Source: Candidatus Omnitrophota bacterium
Lineage (GTDB): Bacteria > Omnitrophota > Gorgyraeia > Zapsychrales > Fredricksoniimonadaceae
Reading direction: 5' to 3'
NCBI GenBank assembly: GCA_016789035.1
Contig: JAEUSC010000214.1
Location: 1 to 14,873 of the forward strand
DNA: 14,873 nt
Shown: positions 6,865 to 14,769 of the stretch, in pieces
Layout: every line of letters begins with the position of its first letter
Numbering within the stretch: the first letter of the stretch is position 1
The notes under the pieces: generated by a model
What the model saw: only the letters and a program-made list of their open reading frames with translations
Told to the model about the DNA's origin: nothing
Database searches by the model: none
Translations under genes and position numbers: made by a program

Positions 6865-7221
6865 ATGGGTTTTGGCGATTTTATGAACAAGGTTCGTCAG
6901 TGGGATAATCGATCTGCGCAATGGATGATGAAGCATTTTTATATGCTTTTTTTTGAATTTATTCTTGTGGGCGTGTTTGTTTTCTTCTTTATGAACACAT
7001 TCAAAGTGATTGATGCCTCCGACCATATTCCAAAGTATGATGCCATGGCCAACTTGCTTCTGGCTCAGACAACCAACACATCATTGATTGTCATACTCTT
7101 ATTATTCAATTCTTTTTGGATGCTTTATATCTTCAACAGCATTCTGCGTTTGCGAAGCGTTCTTAAGAATATCGAATATAATCTGACCCGCAAACGCACC
7201 GACCGGCGCGACGATAATTAA
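6865..7221 (+). CDS. Small membrane protein of unknown function with two transmembrane helices
   Basis: I do not recognise this 118-residue protein. It has a basic, Trp-rich amphipathic N-terminus (1-24) and a very hydrophobic helix rich in Phe at about 25-46. A soluble loop of about 25 residues follows (47-71, containing DASDHIPKYD), then a second helix at about 72-94 (SLIVILLLFNSFWMLYIFNS). The tail is strongly basic then charged (LRLRSVLKN, TRKRTDRRDDN). By the positive-inside rule both ends face the cytoplasm and the loop faces outward. A strong ribosome binding site and a likely promoter support expression. It is the only plus-strand protein gene, divergent from the CheY-like receiver and convergent with ftsA. 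A functional link to either neighbour is only a guess from position. Confidence 0.8.
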   Translation: MGFGDFMNKVRQWDNRSAQWMMKHFYMLFFEFILVGVFVFFFMNTFKVIDASDHIPKYDAMANLLLAQTTNTSLIVILLLFNSFWMLYIFNSILRLRSVLKNIEYNLTRKRTDRRDDN

Positions 7222-7320
7222 CCCCAATTGTGTTGTAAAAAATCTGACTGATCCTCTGGGACACATCGATCTATAAATTTCAAAAAGTTAATCCATCGAA
7301 CGACTAAGCAGGAGATGGCA
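7222..7320. other. Convergent gap between the membrane protein gene and ftsA
   Basis: These 99 bases separate the ends of two facing genes. I see no stem followed by a T-run on either strand, so no intrinsic terminator can be called. No ftsZ remnant is visible here. Confidence 0.5.
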
Positions 7321-8547
7321 TTAAAAATATTCTTGATACAGCTCTTTAAATGCATTGCTTACTCGCGCAGTCCATTTTGTGGACTGTTGACGGTTTGCGG
7401 CCGCTGATAAGCTCTCAACGGTATTAATCTGTGCCAGCCCGATAACTCCCGCATAGACAACCGAATTATTCAACCCCTGAGTAGGCACTCCAGTTGTGAC
7501 CTTTAAATTTGTTGCTTCTTCAATCCGCTCGATCAAGCCCGGCAAAAGCGAACCCCCGCCAACCATCACCACACCCGAATTTAGGTGATGATAATACGGA
7601 GACTCCGTGATTATTTTCTTAACCTGAGCTACAAAGCGTTCAATTTCCGGACCAATGGCTTGGGAAATCCCCAGCCTTTTTATCGGCATATAACCCGTTT
7701 CCCGCTTGACCAAAATTTCTTCTTCACCACCTAGAACTCCGACGGCCACTGCGTGTGATTTCTTAATGTCCTCTGCCAAATCAAGGACAAGACTGAGCTG
7801 CCCGGCGATACTTTGCGTGACATTAACCCCACCCCACGAAATGATCTCAATCTGCTGCAGTATTCCGTCCTGATAAATAAGAACGGAAGTTGACGTTGAA
7901 CCAATGTCAATAAACGCAACGCCTTGCGACCGGGTCTTGGCCGTGGTGGCAACCTGGGATGCCGCATAGCTACTGAAATAGGTCCGACCGAGTTCATAAC
8001 CTGCCTGATTTACAGCTTTAGCGATATTTCGCAGCTTCGTCATGTTTGTAATGACAAGCAAAAACTGTCCACATAATTTTCGGCCATAAAGACCTACGGG
8101 ATTGATGGCGGTATTCACATCATCCACTTTATAAAATCTTGGAAAATCGTGCAGAATATCTTCTTCCAAACGAATACCAAGCATGCGAGCCTGATGCCTG
8201 ACTTTCTTAACATCTAGGGCGCTAATAACTTTATTGCCATGATCCACCAGGGGAATTACAGAGCCGCTTTCTCGGACACCAATTAAGTCTCCTCCCAAGC
8301 CTACGTTTACGAGTTTGACCTTATAACCGGTCTTGGAAATCAGACCACTAACCGCCTTTTGGATGCAGTCCGAAAGTTCATTCAAATCACTTACCGCCGG
8401 CCCACGCAGTCCTGCAGTTTTGACCTCATGAACACCCAGCAATTCCAGATTTTCCGAATCTTTTGTGCGGACCAAACTCGCCTTCATCGTCTGTACGCCA
8501 AGATCCAGACCGCAGGACAACTTTTCACCCTTCAATTTTCCTATCAT
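7321..8547 (-). CDS. ftsA: Cell division protein FtsA
   Basis: This 408-residue actin-like ATPase tethers FtsZ to the membrane and helps recruit the divisome. Phosphate-1 is GLDLGVQTMKASL (13-25). The family block EEDILHDFPRFYKVDD...NPVGLYG (128-155) and the 1C-type region follow. Phosphate-2 is AFIDIGSTSTSVLIY (211-225), and the adenosine motif is VVMVGGGSLLPGL (326-338). The C-terminal amphipathic helix (about 390-408, ending FKELYQEYF) fits the membrane-targeting sequence. Phosphate-2 differs from the common DIGGGTTD: Ser replaces a glycine and the final Asp. The ATG lies in a GC ATG A overlap with the preceding small ORF, with GGGAG about 10 bases upstream. PilM has the same fold, but the place after ftsQ and the C-terminal helix favour FtsA. 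No ftsZ follows; the next gene is convergent. Confidence 0.88.
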   Translation of the reverse strand: MIGKLKGEKLSCGLDLGVQTMKASLVRTKDSENLELLGVHEVKTAGLRGPAVSDLNELSDCIQKAVSGLISKTGYKVKLVNVGLGGDLIGVRESGSVIPLVDHGNKVISALDVKKVRHQARMLGIRLEEDILHDFPRFYKVDDVNTAINPVGLYGRKLCGQFLLVITNMTKLRNIAKAVNQAGYELGRTYFSSYAASQVATTAKTRSQGVAFIDIGSTSTSVLIYQDGILQQIEIISWGGVNVTQSIAGQLSLVLDLAEDIKKSHAVAVGVLGGEEEILVKRETGYMPIKRLGISQAIGPEIERFVAQVKKIITESPYYHHLNSGVVMVGGGSLLPGLIERIEEATNLKVTTGVPTQGLNNSVVYAGVIGLAQINTVESLSAAANRQQSTKWTARVSNAFKELYQEYF

Positions 8548-8729
8548 GCCGACCGTTCTCCCATCATTTCTGCATGGATTGAAATTTTCTTTAACCGCCG
8601 TCGCGAGACGCCCGCAACCGAATAATTAGCCGAACAGTTATTTATCTTGGCCGTAATCCCAGATTCTCTTTGAAACATAAGTCCGGGAACTATGTAGGTT
8701 CCACTTATTTCAAAAGAGTCCAGAATCAA
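8544..8729 (-). CDS. Doubtful 61-codon ORF between ftsQ and ftsA
   Basis: A frame of 61 codons begins with TTG directly after the ftsQ stop codon, and its TGA overlaps the ftsA ATG by 4 bases (ATGA). Such linkage at both ends is what a translationally coupled gene would show, and GGAAAG stands about 6 bases before the TTG. Against it: TTG start, no recognisable domain, no membrane segment, and mixed composition with a basic patch (SRRRLKKISIH, about 42-52). It also fills a 182-base gap in a cluster where other gaps are under 12 bases, so some function, coding or regulatory, is likely. A small palindrome GGAAC/GTTCC with a 7-base loop lies at 8686-8702. Confidence 0.3.
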   Translation of the reverse strand: MILDSFEISGTYIVPGLMFQRESGITAKINNCSANYSVAGVSRRRLKKISIHAEMMGERSA

Positions 8730-9488
8730 TTATTTCTTTCCAACAACCGGCTCCTTAAAACGTAGATCGATATACTTTATTTCTCTGAAATCGAGCCTTT
8801 TTTGCTGAATCAATGACACCAACATATCCAGCTTGGAAGAGATGTCTTCGTTGTCCAAAATAATCTCCAAGAACGGACCAATTTTAAAACCAATTTTAGT
8901 CAGATTATCCACGTCAATATCGGAAAGTGGATATTTCGATAAAGTATTATTGTTTTCGTAGGCTTTAATGACAGTGATCGCAGACTTGATTTCTTGCGTG
9001 GCCAATCGGGTTCCTAACGCAATTTTTTGTTTCCCAATATGAGCATGGATAATGGAAGGATATTTCTCAACAGGCTTTTGAGCAAAAGCAATAATAACGC
9101 CCTCATCATCAATGACCAGGTAGCTAGCGTCGTCTGCTAATACTTGGGCCAACGGATCTCTGCGTTTAGCATTGATGTGGATGGAATCTGGGAACCGTCG
9201 CTCGACGCTCAAATCATAAACTTGCGGAAAAATGGCACGAATTTCCCTATGGAGACGTTTTAGATCGACGGAAAAAATATTTTTTCCTCTTAATTTGCCT
9301 GATAAACGGGCTTCTAGAAACTTGACATCCGCATCAGCGGTGACTTTCTCAATACGAAATATCGGTGCGGTATGCAAGAAGTTCGAAGCGCTTTTCCACA
9401 CCCACATTACAAAAAGCAAAATAATAAAACAAAGAATCCCGTTGCGGATAACGACCGCAGGAATGTCAATCTTACTTTTTCTTGCCAT
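8730..9488 (-). CDS. ftsQ: Cell division protein FtsQ (POTRA domain, bitopic membrane protein)
   Basis: From ATG at 9488 the protein has 252 residues; a TTG four codons earlier (9500) is possible but less likely. A basic cytoplasmic start (ARKSKID) is followed by one transmembrane helix at about 14-34. A POTRA domain then runs from about 44 to 115, starting FRIEKVTADADVKFL and passing GKNIFSVDLKRLHREI and VERRFPDSIHINAKRRDPLAQV. The extracytoplasmic beta domain (about 120-240) contains YLVIDDEGVIIAF and ends in the LRFKEPVVGKK tail. FtsQ links early and late divisome proteins (FtsB/FtsL/FtsW) in the periplasm. The start overlaps the end of ddl by 17 bases, which implies coupling. Placement between ddl and ftsA is the classic dcw order. 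Confidence 0.92.
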   Translation of the reverse strand: MARKSKIDIPAVVIRNGILCFIILLFVMWVWKSASNFLHTAPIFRIEKVTADADVKFLEARLSGKLRGKNIFSVDLKRLHREIRAIFPQVYDLSVERRFPDSIHINAKRRDPLAQVLADDASYLVIDDEGVIIAFAQKPVEKYPSIIHAHIGKQKIALGTRLATQEIKSAITVIKAYENNNTLSKYPLSDIDVDNLTKIGFKIGPFLEIILDNEDISSKLDMLVSLIQQKRLDFREIKYIDLRFKEPVVGKK

Positions 9489-10431
9489 AAGCCAACTCAA
9501 TTAATTTTAAGCACACATCCCCAAAACTGATCCCGGCCTGCTGGGCAGCCTTGGGAAACAAACTTGTCTCGGTAAAACCCGGAATGGTATTAACTTCCAG
9601 AATAAACGGCTGCAATGCCTCGTTCAAACGAAAATCAATGCGGGAATATCCCTCACACCCTAATACCTGATGCGCTTTAAGTGCGATGCTTTGAATACTT
9701 TTCGTTACGGTGTCCGGTAATTGAGCAGGAACTATATATTGCGTAAGCCCCGGCTGATACTTGGACTGGTGGTCGAACATCGAATTTTGCGGACAGATTT
9801 CAACAATAGGAAGCACTTGCTGATCTAAAATACCGACGGTCAGCTCGCGTCCGGCAACAAATTTTTCGACGATAATTTCATTGCCAAAACGAAATGCTTC
9901 CACCAAGGCCGATGCGAACCCTTCTTTTTCCCCAACCACAGAAACGCCAAAACTCGAACCTTCGCTCGCCGGCTTGGTAACCACCGGATAATCCTTCAAT
10001 TCTTGCATGATCCGATTAACGTCCACGGTCAATGCGTGGGCCACATAAAAATCCGCAACAGGCAATCCATTGGCACGTAACATTCGCTGTGTCGTCACTT
10101 TATTAAAGGCGCAGGCGCTGGCATTCACACCGGATCCCGTATAAGGAATTCTCAATTCCTCGAGCATGGCCTGGATGGTTCCATCTTCCCCGAATCGGCC
10201 GTGCAACGCAATGAAAGCCAGTTGAATTTCCGACTGCCGCAAAAGACTCATCACGTCATTGCGGTCAAAAGTATCAAGCTCAACAGGAACAACCGTCCCT
10301 CCCAATCTCTGCAGAGCCTGAAGGACAGCACGTCCCGATCTCAAAGAAATTTCCTTCTCAGAGGAAACACCGCCCATTAAAACACCGACGGTTCCAACCA
10401 TAGATAATAGGGATGTTAATACCTGGGCCAT
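9472..10431 (-). CDS. ddl: D-alanine--D-alanine ligase
   Basis: This cytoplasmic ATP-grasp enzyme joins two D-alanines for the peptidoglycan stem peptide. Family marks are VLMGGVSSEKEISLRSG near the N-terminus, ALHGRFGEDGTIQAML, IPYTGSGVNASACAFNK, KPASEGSSFGVSVV, RIDFRLNE and EVNTIPGFTETSLFPKAAQQ. Start choice is open: GTG at 10464 overlaps murC; ATG at 10431, five bases after the murC stop, gives 319 residues; ATG at 10401 gives 309, closest to the family length and with the usual few residues before VLMGG. None has a clear Shine-Dalgarno, so reinitiation after murC is likely; I use 10431. murB, often found between murC and ddl, is absent. Confidence 0.95.
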   Translation of the reverse strand: MAQVLTSLLSMVGTVGVLMGGVSSEKEISLRSGRAVLQALQRLGGTVVPVELDTFDRNDVMSLLRQSEIQLAFIALHGRFGEDGTIQAMLEELRIPYTGSGVNASACAFNKVTTQRMLRANGLPVADFYVAHALTVDVNRIMQELKDYPVVTKPASEGSSFGVSVVGEKEGFASALVEAFRFGNEIIVEKFVAGRELTVGILDQQVLPIVEICPQNSMFDHQSKYQPGLTQYIVPAQLPDTVTKSIQSIALKAHQVLGCEGYSRIDFRLNEALQPFILEVNTIPGFTETSLFPKAAQQAGISFGDVCLKLIELAYGKKK

Positions 10432-10436
10432 TTTTT

Positions 10437-11813
10437 TTATGCTACAGGATGGCTGGCCTGCCACGCGGCAACCAGTTCATCTGAAAGTTGAGTAATATCA
10501 CCCGCACCGAGCGTAACAACAAGATCTCCGGGACGAATGACTTCCATCAAGTGAGACAAAATTTTATCCCGCTGCAAATAAACCGTATTCATACCAAATT
10601 GTTCCTGAATTCGCGGAAACAATTCTTGCGAGCCAATCCCCTGGGAAGGCTTTTCTCCTGCGGCGTAAACGTCTGTAAGAACCAAATAATCGCTCAAAGA
10701 AAGACTATCAATAAATTCGCTAAATAATGATTGAGTGCGGGAATACCGATGAGGTTGGAAAACCACGACAAGACGTTTTCGACCGAATGATTTGGCAGCA
10801 TTCAAAGTCGCCACAATTTCTGTGGGATGATGCCCGTAATCATCAACAACCATAAGATCAGGAAAGCTACCTTTGAGTTGAAAGCGACGCTTGACACCCG
10901 AAAAGGACATTAATGCACTTTGGATTGTCTCAAAAGGAACACCCATACGCAGTCCCAAGGCGATTGCTCCCAATGCATTTAATACGTTATGGCGACCCGG
11001 AACAATCAAACAAACAAGGCCCAACAATTTATCCTTGTGATAACACTGAAATTGAGTTTGATATCCTGACAGTGTAATGTTCTCGGCATAAATATCACAT
11101 TCGGACGTCAACCCATAACTCGCTGAATCCGTCTTCTCCTCCATGACCAACTGCCGTAAACGCGCATCTTCGCCGCAATAAAACAAACAACCTTCGGGTT
11201 TTATTCGCTGAATGAACTTTCGATAGGCAGCCAAAATGTTGTCCCAATTTTTATAAAAATCCACATGCTCAAAATCAATGTTGGTAAGAATTGCATACAT
11301 CGGTTTGAAATAAAGAAAAGTTCCATCGCTCTCGTCAGCTTCAGCGACAAAATATTTTCCCGTCCCAAGATTGGCATTGTAAGTACTTTGGCTGTTGATA
11401 ATCCCCCCGACGGCTGTAGTAGGTTTAAGACCTGCCTGCAAAAGAATATGGGAAACCATCGAAGTGGTTGTGGTTTTGCCGTGAGCTCCGGCGACGGTAA
11501 TTCCCACTTCCTGATTCACAAGTTCTGCTAAAAGCTCCGCTCTCTTTAATATCGGGATGCCTGCGCTTACCGCTTGAATCATTTCTGGATTAGTCGCGCG
11601 GATGGCGGATGAATAAACAATATAGTCTGCACCTTTGATGTTTTCTACGTGATGTTCTTTAAATACGGTTGCGCCTTTTCTTTTTAAATGATTGGTGAGT
11701 TCCGTTTCTTTCATGTCTGAGCCGCTGACCGTGCAGCCCTTGTCGAGTAACAACGATGCCAAAGCAGCCATACCAATGCCGCCAATCCCAATTAAATGAT
11801 AATGTTTTGCCAT
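10437..11813 (-). CDS. murC: UDP-N-acetylmuramate--L-alanine ligase
   Basis: This 458-residue Mur ligase adds L-alanine to UDP-MurNAc in the cytoplasm, the first step of stem-peptide building. The N-terminal Rossmann domain has HLIGIGGIGMAALA (6-19) for UDP binding. The ATP-binding P-loop is GAHGKTTTTSM (109-119) with Lys113. EADESDGTF (158-166) and ILTNIDFEHVDFY follow. The C-terminal domain shows VDDYGHHPTEI (323-333) and VFQPHRYSRT (351-360), both typical of MurC. ATG at 11813 lies 9 bases after the peptidase stop codon; the ribosome binding site is weak. The gene is intact and of normal length. Confidence 0.97.
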   Translation of the reverse strand: MAKHYHLIGIGGIGMAALASLLLDKGCTVSGSDMKETELTNHLKRKGATVFKEHHVENIKGADYIVYSSAIRATNPEMIQAVSAGIPILKRAELLAELVNQEVGITVAGAHGKTTTTSMVSHILLQAGLKPTTAVGGIINSQSTYNANLGTGKYFVAEADESDGTFLYFKPMYAILTNIDFEHVDFYKNWDNILAAYRKFIQRIKPEGCLFYCGEDARLRQLVMEEKTDSASYGLTSECDIYAENITLSGYQTQFQCYHKDKLLGLVCLIVPGRHNVLNALGAIALGLRMGVPFETIQSALMSFSGVKRRFQLKGSFPDLMVVDDYGHHPTEIVATLNAAKSFGRKRLVVVFQPHRYSRTQSLFSEFIDSLSLSDYLVLTDVYAAGEKPSQGIGSQELFPRIQEQFGMNTVYLQRDKILSHLMEVIRPGDLVVTLGAGDITQLSDELVAAWQASHPVA

Positions 11814-11822
11814 ATTTGCATT

Positions 11823-12617
11823 CTACCGATCAATACGTTCTAAATAATTTAACCAAGCTGTATTAAGATCAGCGAGGCTCTTAAAACGGAAATATACATC
11901 TTGCAAAGCCTGCTGAAATGTTTTGCCTTCTTTCAAAGCTCGACATAACCGTACAAAATTATGCTCTCCAAGTTCATTAATGATGAAGTAAACAACGCTC
12001 GCGGATTCTGCATAAAACAATTCGACCTGAGAATCAGGTGAACTGTTATATAATCGCATAACTGTTAGTTCGTTTAAAGGAATAAATTCACCTTTTTCGA
12101 CGGCAGTCAGGACAATCCGGTGAGCCCCGAAACGACGGGCCTTTTCTTGATACATAGCCACGCCCTCTTCAAACCATAAAGGGATTTTTGTTTCCAGCCC
12201 GATACATTCCCTGAAAATAATGTGCGTCATCTCATGAGGCAGCGTCGAGTCAAAGAAACCGTGCGCCGATGGAAATGTGCGGATGGTCTTTTCTGATGCA
12301 AAGGCCGCGCCATGAGACCACTGAAAGTTCACAGCGTTGGCCGTATAATCATTCGCATCTTCATAGATATATATTTTGCCGCGGTTCTTCAATGCCCATC
12401 CTTGTTCCCGATGAAAACCCAGCCAATCGGCAATGTCCCGATAGTGCTGTTCTGCCGCAGACTCCACACTTTTGACAAAATCCATAGGTATGGATTTGTA
12501 ATAAATGATGAAATGCGATACTTTATATTCATTCCACTCCCTTTTCTGCGCAATGCCCTGGGCAGAAAAAGCGCAACACAAGAATACGATCGCTATAGCT
12601 ACAAATCGGATTTTCAT
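11823..12617 (-). CDS. Secreted gluzincin-type metallopeptidase (peptidase MA-like), inserted in the dcw cluster
   Basis: From ATG at 12617 the protein has 264 residues; the ATG overlaps the murG stop as ATGA, which fixes the start better than a TTG at 12629. Residues 1-24 are a signal peptide (KIRF, hydrophobic 5-18, then SAQGIAQ), so it acts outside the cytoplasm. The HExxH zinc motif is HEMTH at 128-132, with Glu129 catalytic. WFEEGVAMY (148-156) supplies the third zinc ligand, probably Glu151, as in gluzincins of the peptidase MA-like group. SHFIIYYKS near the mature N-terminus is typical of these. Substrate is unknown. Its place between murG and murC suggests a role in envelope growth or division, but this is inference from position. 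All catalytic residues are present, so it is probably active. Confidence 0.87.
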   Translation of the reverse strand: MKIRFVAIAIVFLCCAFSAQGIAQKREWNEYKVSHFIIYYKSIPMDFVKSVESAAEQHYRDIADWLGFHREQGWALKNRGKIYIYEDANDYTANAVNFQWSHGAAFASEKTIRTFPSAHGFFDSTLPHEMTHIIFRECIGLETKIPLWFEEGVAMYQEKARRFGAHRIVLTAVEKGEFIPLNELTVMRLYNSSPDSQVELFYAESASVVYFIINELGEHNFVRLCRALKEGKTFQQALQDVYFRFKSLADLNTAWLNYLERIDR

Positions 12618-13666
12618 GGGGTCAAACAAATCGTGTTTGATAGCAACTGCGTTGGGTTTGTTACAAAACTTCCTTGCTTTTCATTATCAGCATCCAACAA
12701 ACGCCCGGTTTCAAGAAAACGATTGATCACCTTACACAATTTCTCCACATTTAAATCCGCCTGCTCAATAACAACAGAATGCCCTGCCTTCTCCAACACT
12801 CTCGCGTTGGCCCTTTGATGACCATGCGCATACGGGTACGGCACGAGTATGGAGGGGATCTTAAACGATGCCAATTCAAACACCGTTGCCGCACCTGCCC
12901 GTGCAATCACAAGATCAGCAACTGCATACGCGCACTCGATATCCTCAATAAATGCACAAACTAAGGATGGACTAGTGATGCTTTCGTATTTCTTTTGATA
13001 GGCTGGCTGGTCCGACTTCCCTGTCATATGAATGACTTGAACGCCTTGCAACCGACAAATAGAATCAAAGAAAACCTCATTTAAATAATGGCTCCCTTGG
13101 CTGCCTCCTAAAACCAGAATCGTCTTAAAATTATCACGCAAGCCAAATGCTTTTAACAACTCACTTCGAGATTTTTGCGGTCTCTGACTGTTGCAGGGAC
13201 AGCCAGTCCAAACAGTTTTGTGCTTAGGAAAATAAGTTTTGGTTTCTTCAAAAGAAACTGCAATAGTTTTCACAAAACGCGCCGCCGCGCGGTTAGCTTT
13301 TCCGGGAATTACATTCTGTTCATGCAGAACTGTCCTAATCCCCATCGTATTTGCTGAGAAAATCATGGGAAAAGAACTGTAGCTCCCAAAGCCCACAACC
13401 ACATCGGGTTGAATAGAACGAATCCATTGCCGGCATCTGGAAAATGCGGCAATCATTTTGTAAGCGAAACGCAGTGCGGTACCGGGCCGAAACCCTTCGA
13501 CGTCCAAAATCAAACATCCGTATCCCAGATTCTTAAGGCGGTCCTCAACGGATAAAAGGGCGCCGGCAAAATAAACCTGGTGTCCCTGCCGACTTAAATA
13601 TTCGGCAGTTTTAATGGCCGGAAAAATATGCCCCCCGCTGCCGCCTGTCGCCAATACAATCTTCAT
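12614..13666 (-). CDS. murG: UDP-GlcNAc--lipid I N-acetylglucosaminyltransferase
   Basis: This 350-residue GT-B enzyme makes lipid II at the inner face of the membrane. The N-terminal glycine-rich loop is GGSGGHIFPA (8-17). VVGFGSYSSFP (90-100) and VLHEQNVIPGKANR (113-126) belong to the acceptor domain. The donor domain has LGGSQGS (186-192) and RAGAATVFELASFKIPSILV (256-275), followed by PYAHGHQRANA. Small departures from the common motifs are GGSGG for GGTGG, VGFGSYS for VGFGGYV, and HGHQ where xNHQ is usual. ATG at 13666 is preceded by TAGGGG, which overlaps the ftsW stop codon TAG. The downstream overlap with the peptidase is 4 bases. The enzyme is complete. Confidence 0.96.
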   Translation of the reverse strand: MKIVLATGGSGGHIFPAIKTAEYLSRQGHQVYFAGALLSVEDRLKNLGYGCLILDVEGFRPGTALRFAYKMIAAFSRCRQWIRSIQPDVVVGFGSYSSFPMIFSANTMGIRTVLHEQNVIPGKANRAAARFVKTIAVSFEETKTYFPKHKTVWTGCPCNSQRPQKSRSELLKAFGLRDNFKTILVLGGSQGSHYLNEVFFDSICRLQGVQVIHMTGKSDQPAYQKKYESITSPSLVCAFIEDIECAYAVADLVIARAGAATVFELASFKIPSILVPYPYAHGHQRANARVLEKAGHSVVIEQADLNVEKLCKVINRFLETGRLLDADNEKQGSFVTNPTQLLSNTICLTP

Positions 13667-13676
13667 ATGGCCGCCC

Positions 13677-14765
13677 CTACAAGTCCTGGATTCTGGAAAT
13701 ATTTAAAAGCAAGCCTATCGCTGCCATGTGAAAGATAAGAGCCGATCCACCGTAACTGATAAACGGTAACGGCAGACCTTTGGTTGGAAGAGCGCCCATA
13801 CTGACACCAATATTAACCGCGGCCTGCATTCCAAACATCACCAAGATCCCTATACAAATGTAATACCCGAAAGAGTCAACCGTCTTAACCGCGATTCTCG
13901 TCCCGTGCCACAATAACAGGCCAAAAAGAAAAATAACAAAGAGCGTTCCTCTTAATCCAAATTCCTCTCCAATGATGGAATAAATAAAATCGGTATGCGC
14001 CGCTGGTAAATAAAAGAGTTTCTGCTGACTCTTGCCCAGTCCGACTCCCCACCATCCGCCGGATCCTAGCGCAATCTGAGACTGCGTCAGCTGAAAACCA
14101 ATGCCTTGAGGATCCTGCCAGGGATCAAGAAACGCCATAATACGGGCCATGCGGTAAGACGCACTTGTGACTAAATAAATAATGATAGGAACGGCAGCCA
14201 AAGCGATTAATCCCAAATGCATCAGCCGCGCCCCACCCACAAACATCATAGCCAAAACAACAACGGCTATTTCAACCGTTGTTCCTAAGTCCGGCTGCTT
14301 AACGACCAAAAGACAGGTCACACCTAACACCAGCATTAAAGGAACAAAACCTTCCTTAAAACTGGCAATCAATTTCTGTTTTCGAGAAAGAAAGTCCGCA
14401 ACATAAATAATCACAACCAGCTTCACAAGCTCCGACGGTTGAAAACTGATCATGCCGAGCTTGAACCATCGCTGTGCTCCGGAACTTCGCTTACCGATCC
14501 CCGGAATTAAAACCAAAACCAAAAGCATAATGGAAAGAATCAAAAGGGGCTTGGCGTACTTCTGTAAAATCCGGTAATCGATGGCCATCACAGCCAGAGT
14601 CATAATAAAACCAATACACAAGAAAATTAAATGTCTCTTTAAGAAAAATCCGCTGTCTTTCAACTCCTGCATGGCATAAACACAGCTGGAACTGTAGATC
14701 ATAACAACGCCGATACAGATCAGGCAAAACGTAGTAGCGGCAAGATAAATCCTGTTTTCTCTCAT
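13677..14765 (-). CDS. ftsW: Septal peptidoglycan polymerase FtsW (SEDS family)
   Basis: This 362-residue multi-pass membrane protein polymerises lipid II at the division site together with a class B penicillin-binding protein. About nine to ten hydrophobic segments can be traced, starting at 8-28 and 44-62. SEDS marks are SSGAQRWFKLGMISFQPSELVKL (interrupted here for length as 94-116), KQPDLGTT (156-163), GIGFQLTQSQIALGSGGWWG (221-240) and AAHTDFIYSIIGEE (255-268). Asp259 is at the catalytic aspartate position, and LPLPFISYGGSAL (331-343) follows. Context after murD and before murG favours FtsW over RodA. ATG at 14765 comes 4 bases after the murD stop; AGGA lies somewhat far upstream. Confidence 0.95.
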   Translation of the reverse strand: MRENRIYLAATTFCLICIGVVMIYSSSCVYAMQELKDSGFFLKRHLIFLCIGFIMTLAVMAIDYRILQKYAKPLLILSIMLLVLVLIPGIGKRSSGAQRWFKLGMISFQPSELVKLVVIIYVADFLSRKQKLIASFKEGFVPLMLVLGVTCLLVVKQPDLGTTVEIAVVVLAMMFVGGARLMHLGLIALAAVPIIIYLVTSASYRMARIMAFLDPWQDPQGIGFQLTQSQIALGSGGWWGVGLGKSQQKLFYLPAAHTDFIYSIIGEEFGLRGTLFVIFLFGLLLWHGTRIAVKTVDSFGYYICIGILVMFGMQAAVNIGVSMGALPTKGLPLPFISYGGSALIFHMAAIGLLLNISRIQDL

Positions 14766-14769
14766 CCGG

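Noticed and set aside
7306..7410. Short plus-strand frame beginning ATGGCATTA after AGGAG
   Set aside because: The AGGAG directly touches the ATG with no spacer, and the frame lies antisense to the end of ftsA.
7321..8547. PilM rather than FtsA
   Set aside because: The order ddl-ftsQ-here, the EEDILHDFPRFY block and the C-terminal amphipathic helix fit FtsA; no pilN/pilO genes follow.
12312..12818. Plus-strand open frame of 168 codons across the peptidase and murG
   Set aside because: It lies antisense to two well-supported genes, has no domain and no good ribosome site; it is a shadow of their codon pattern.
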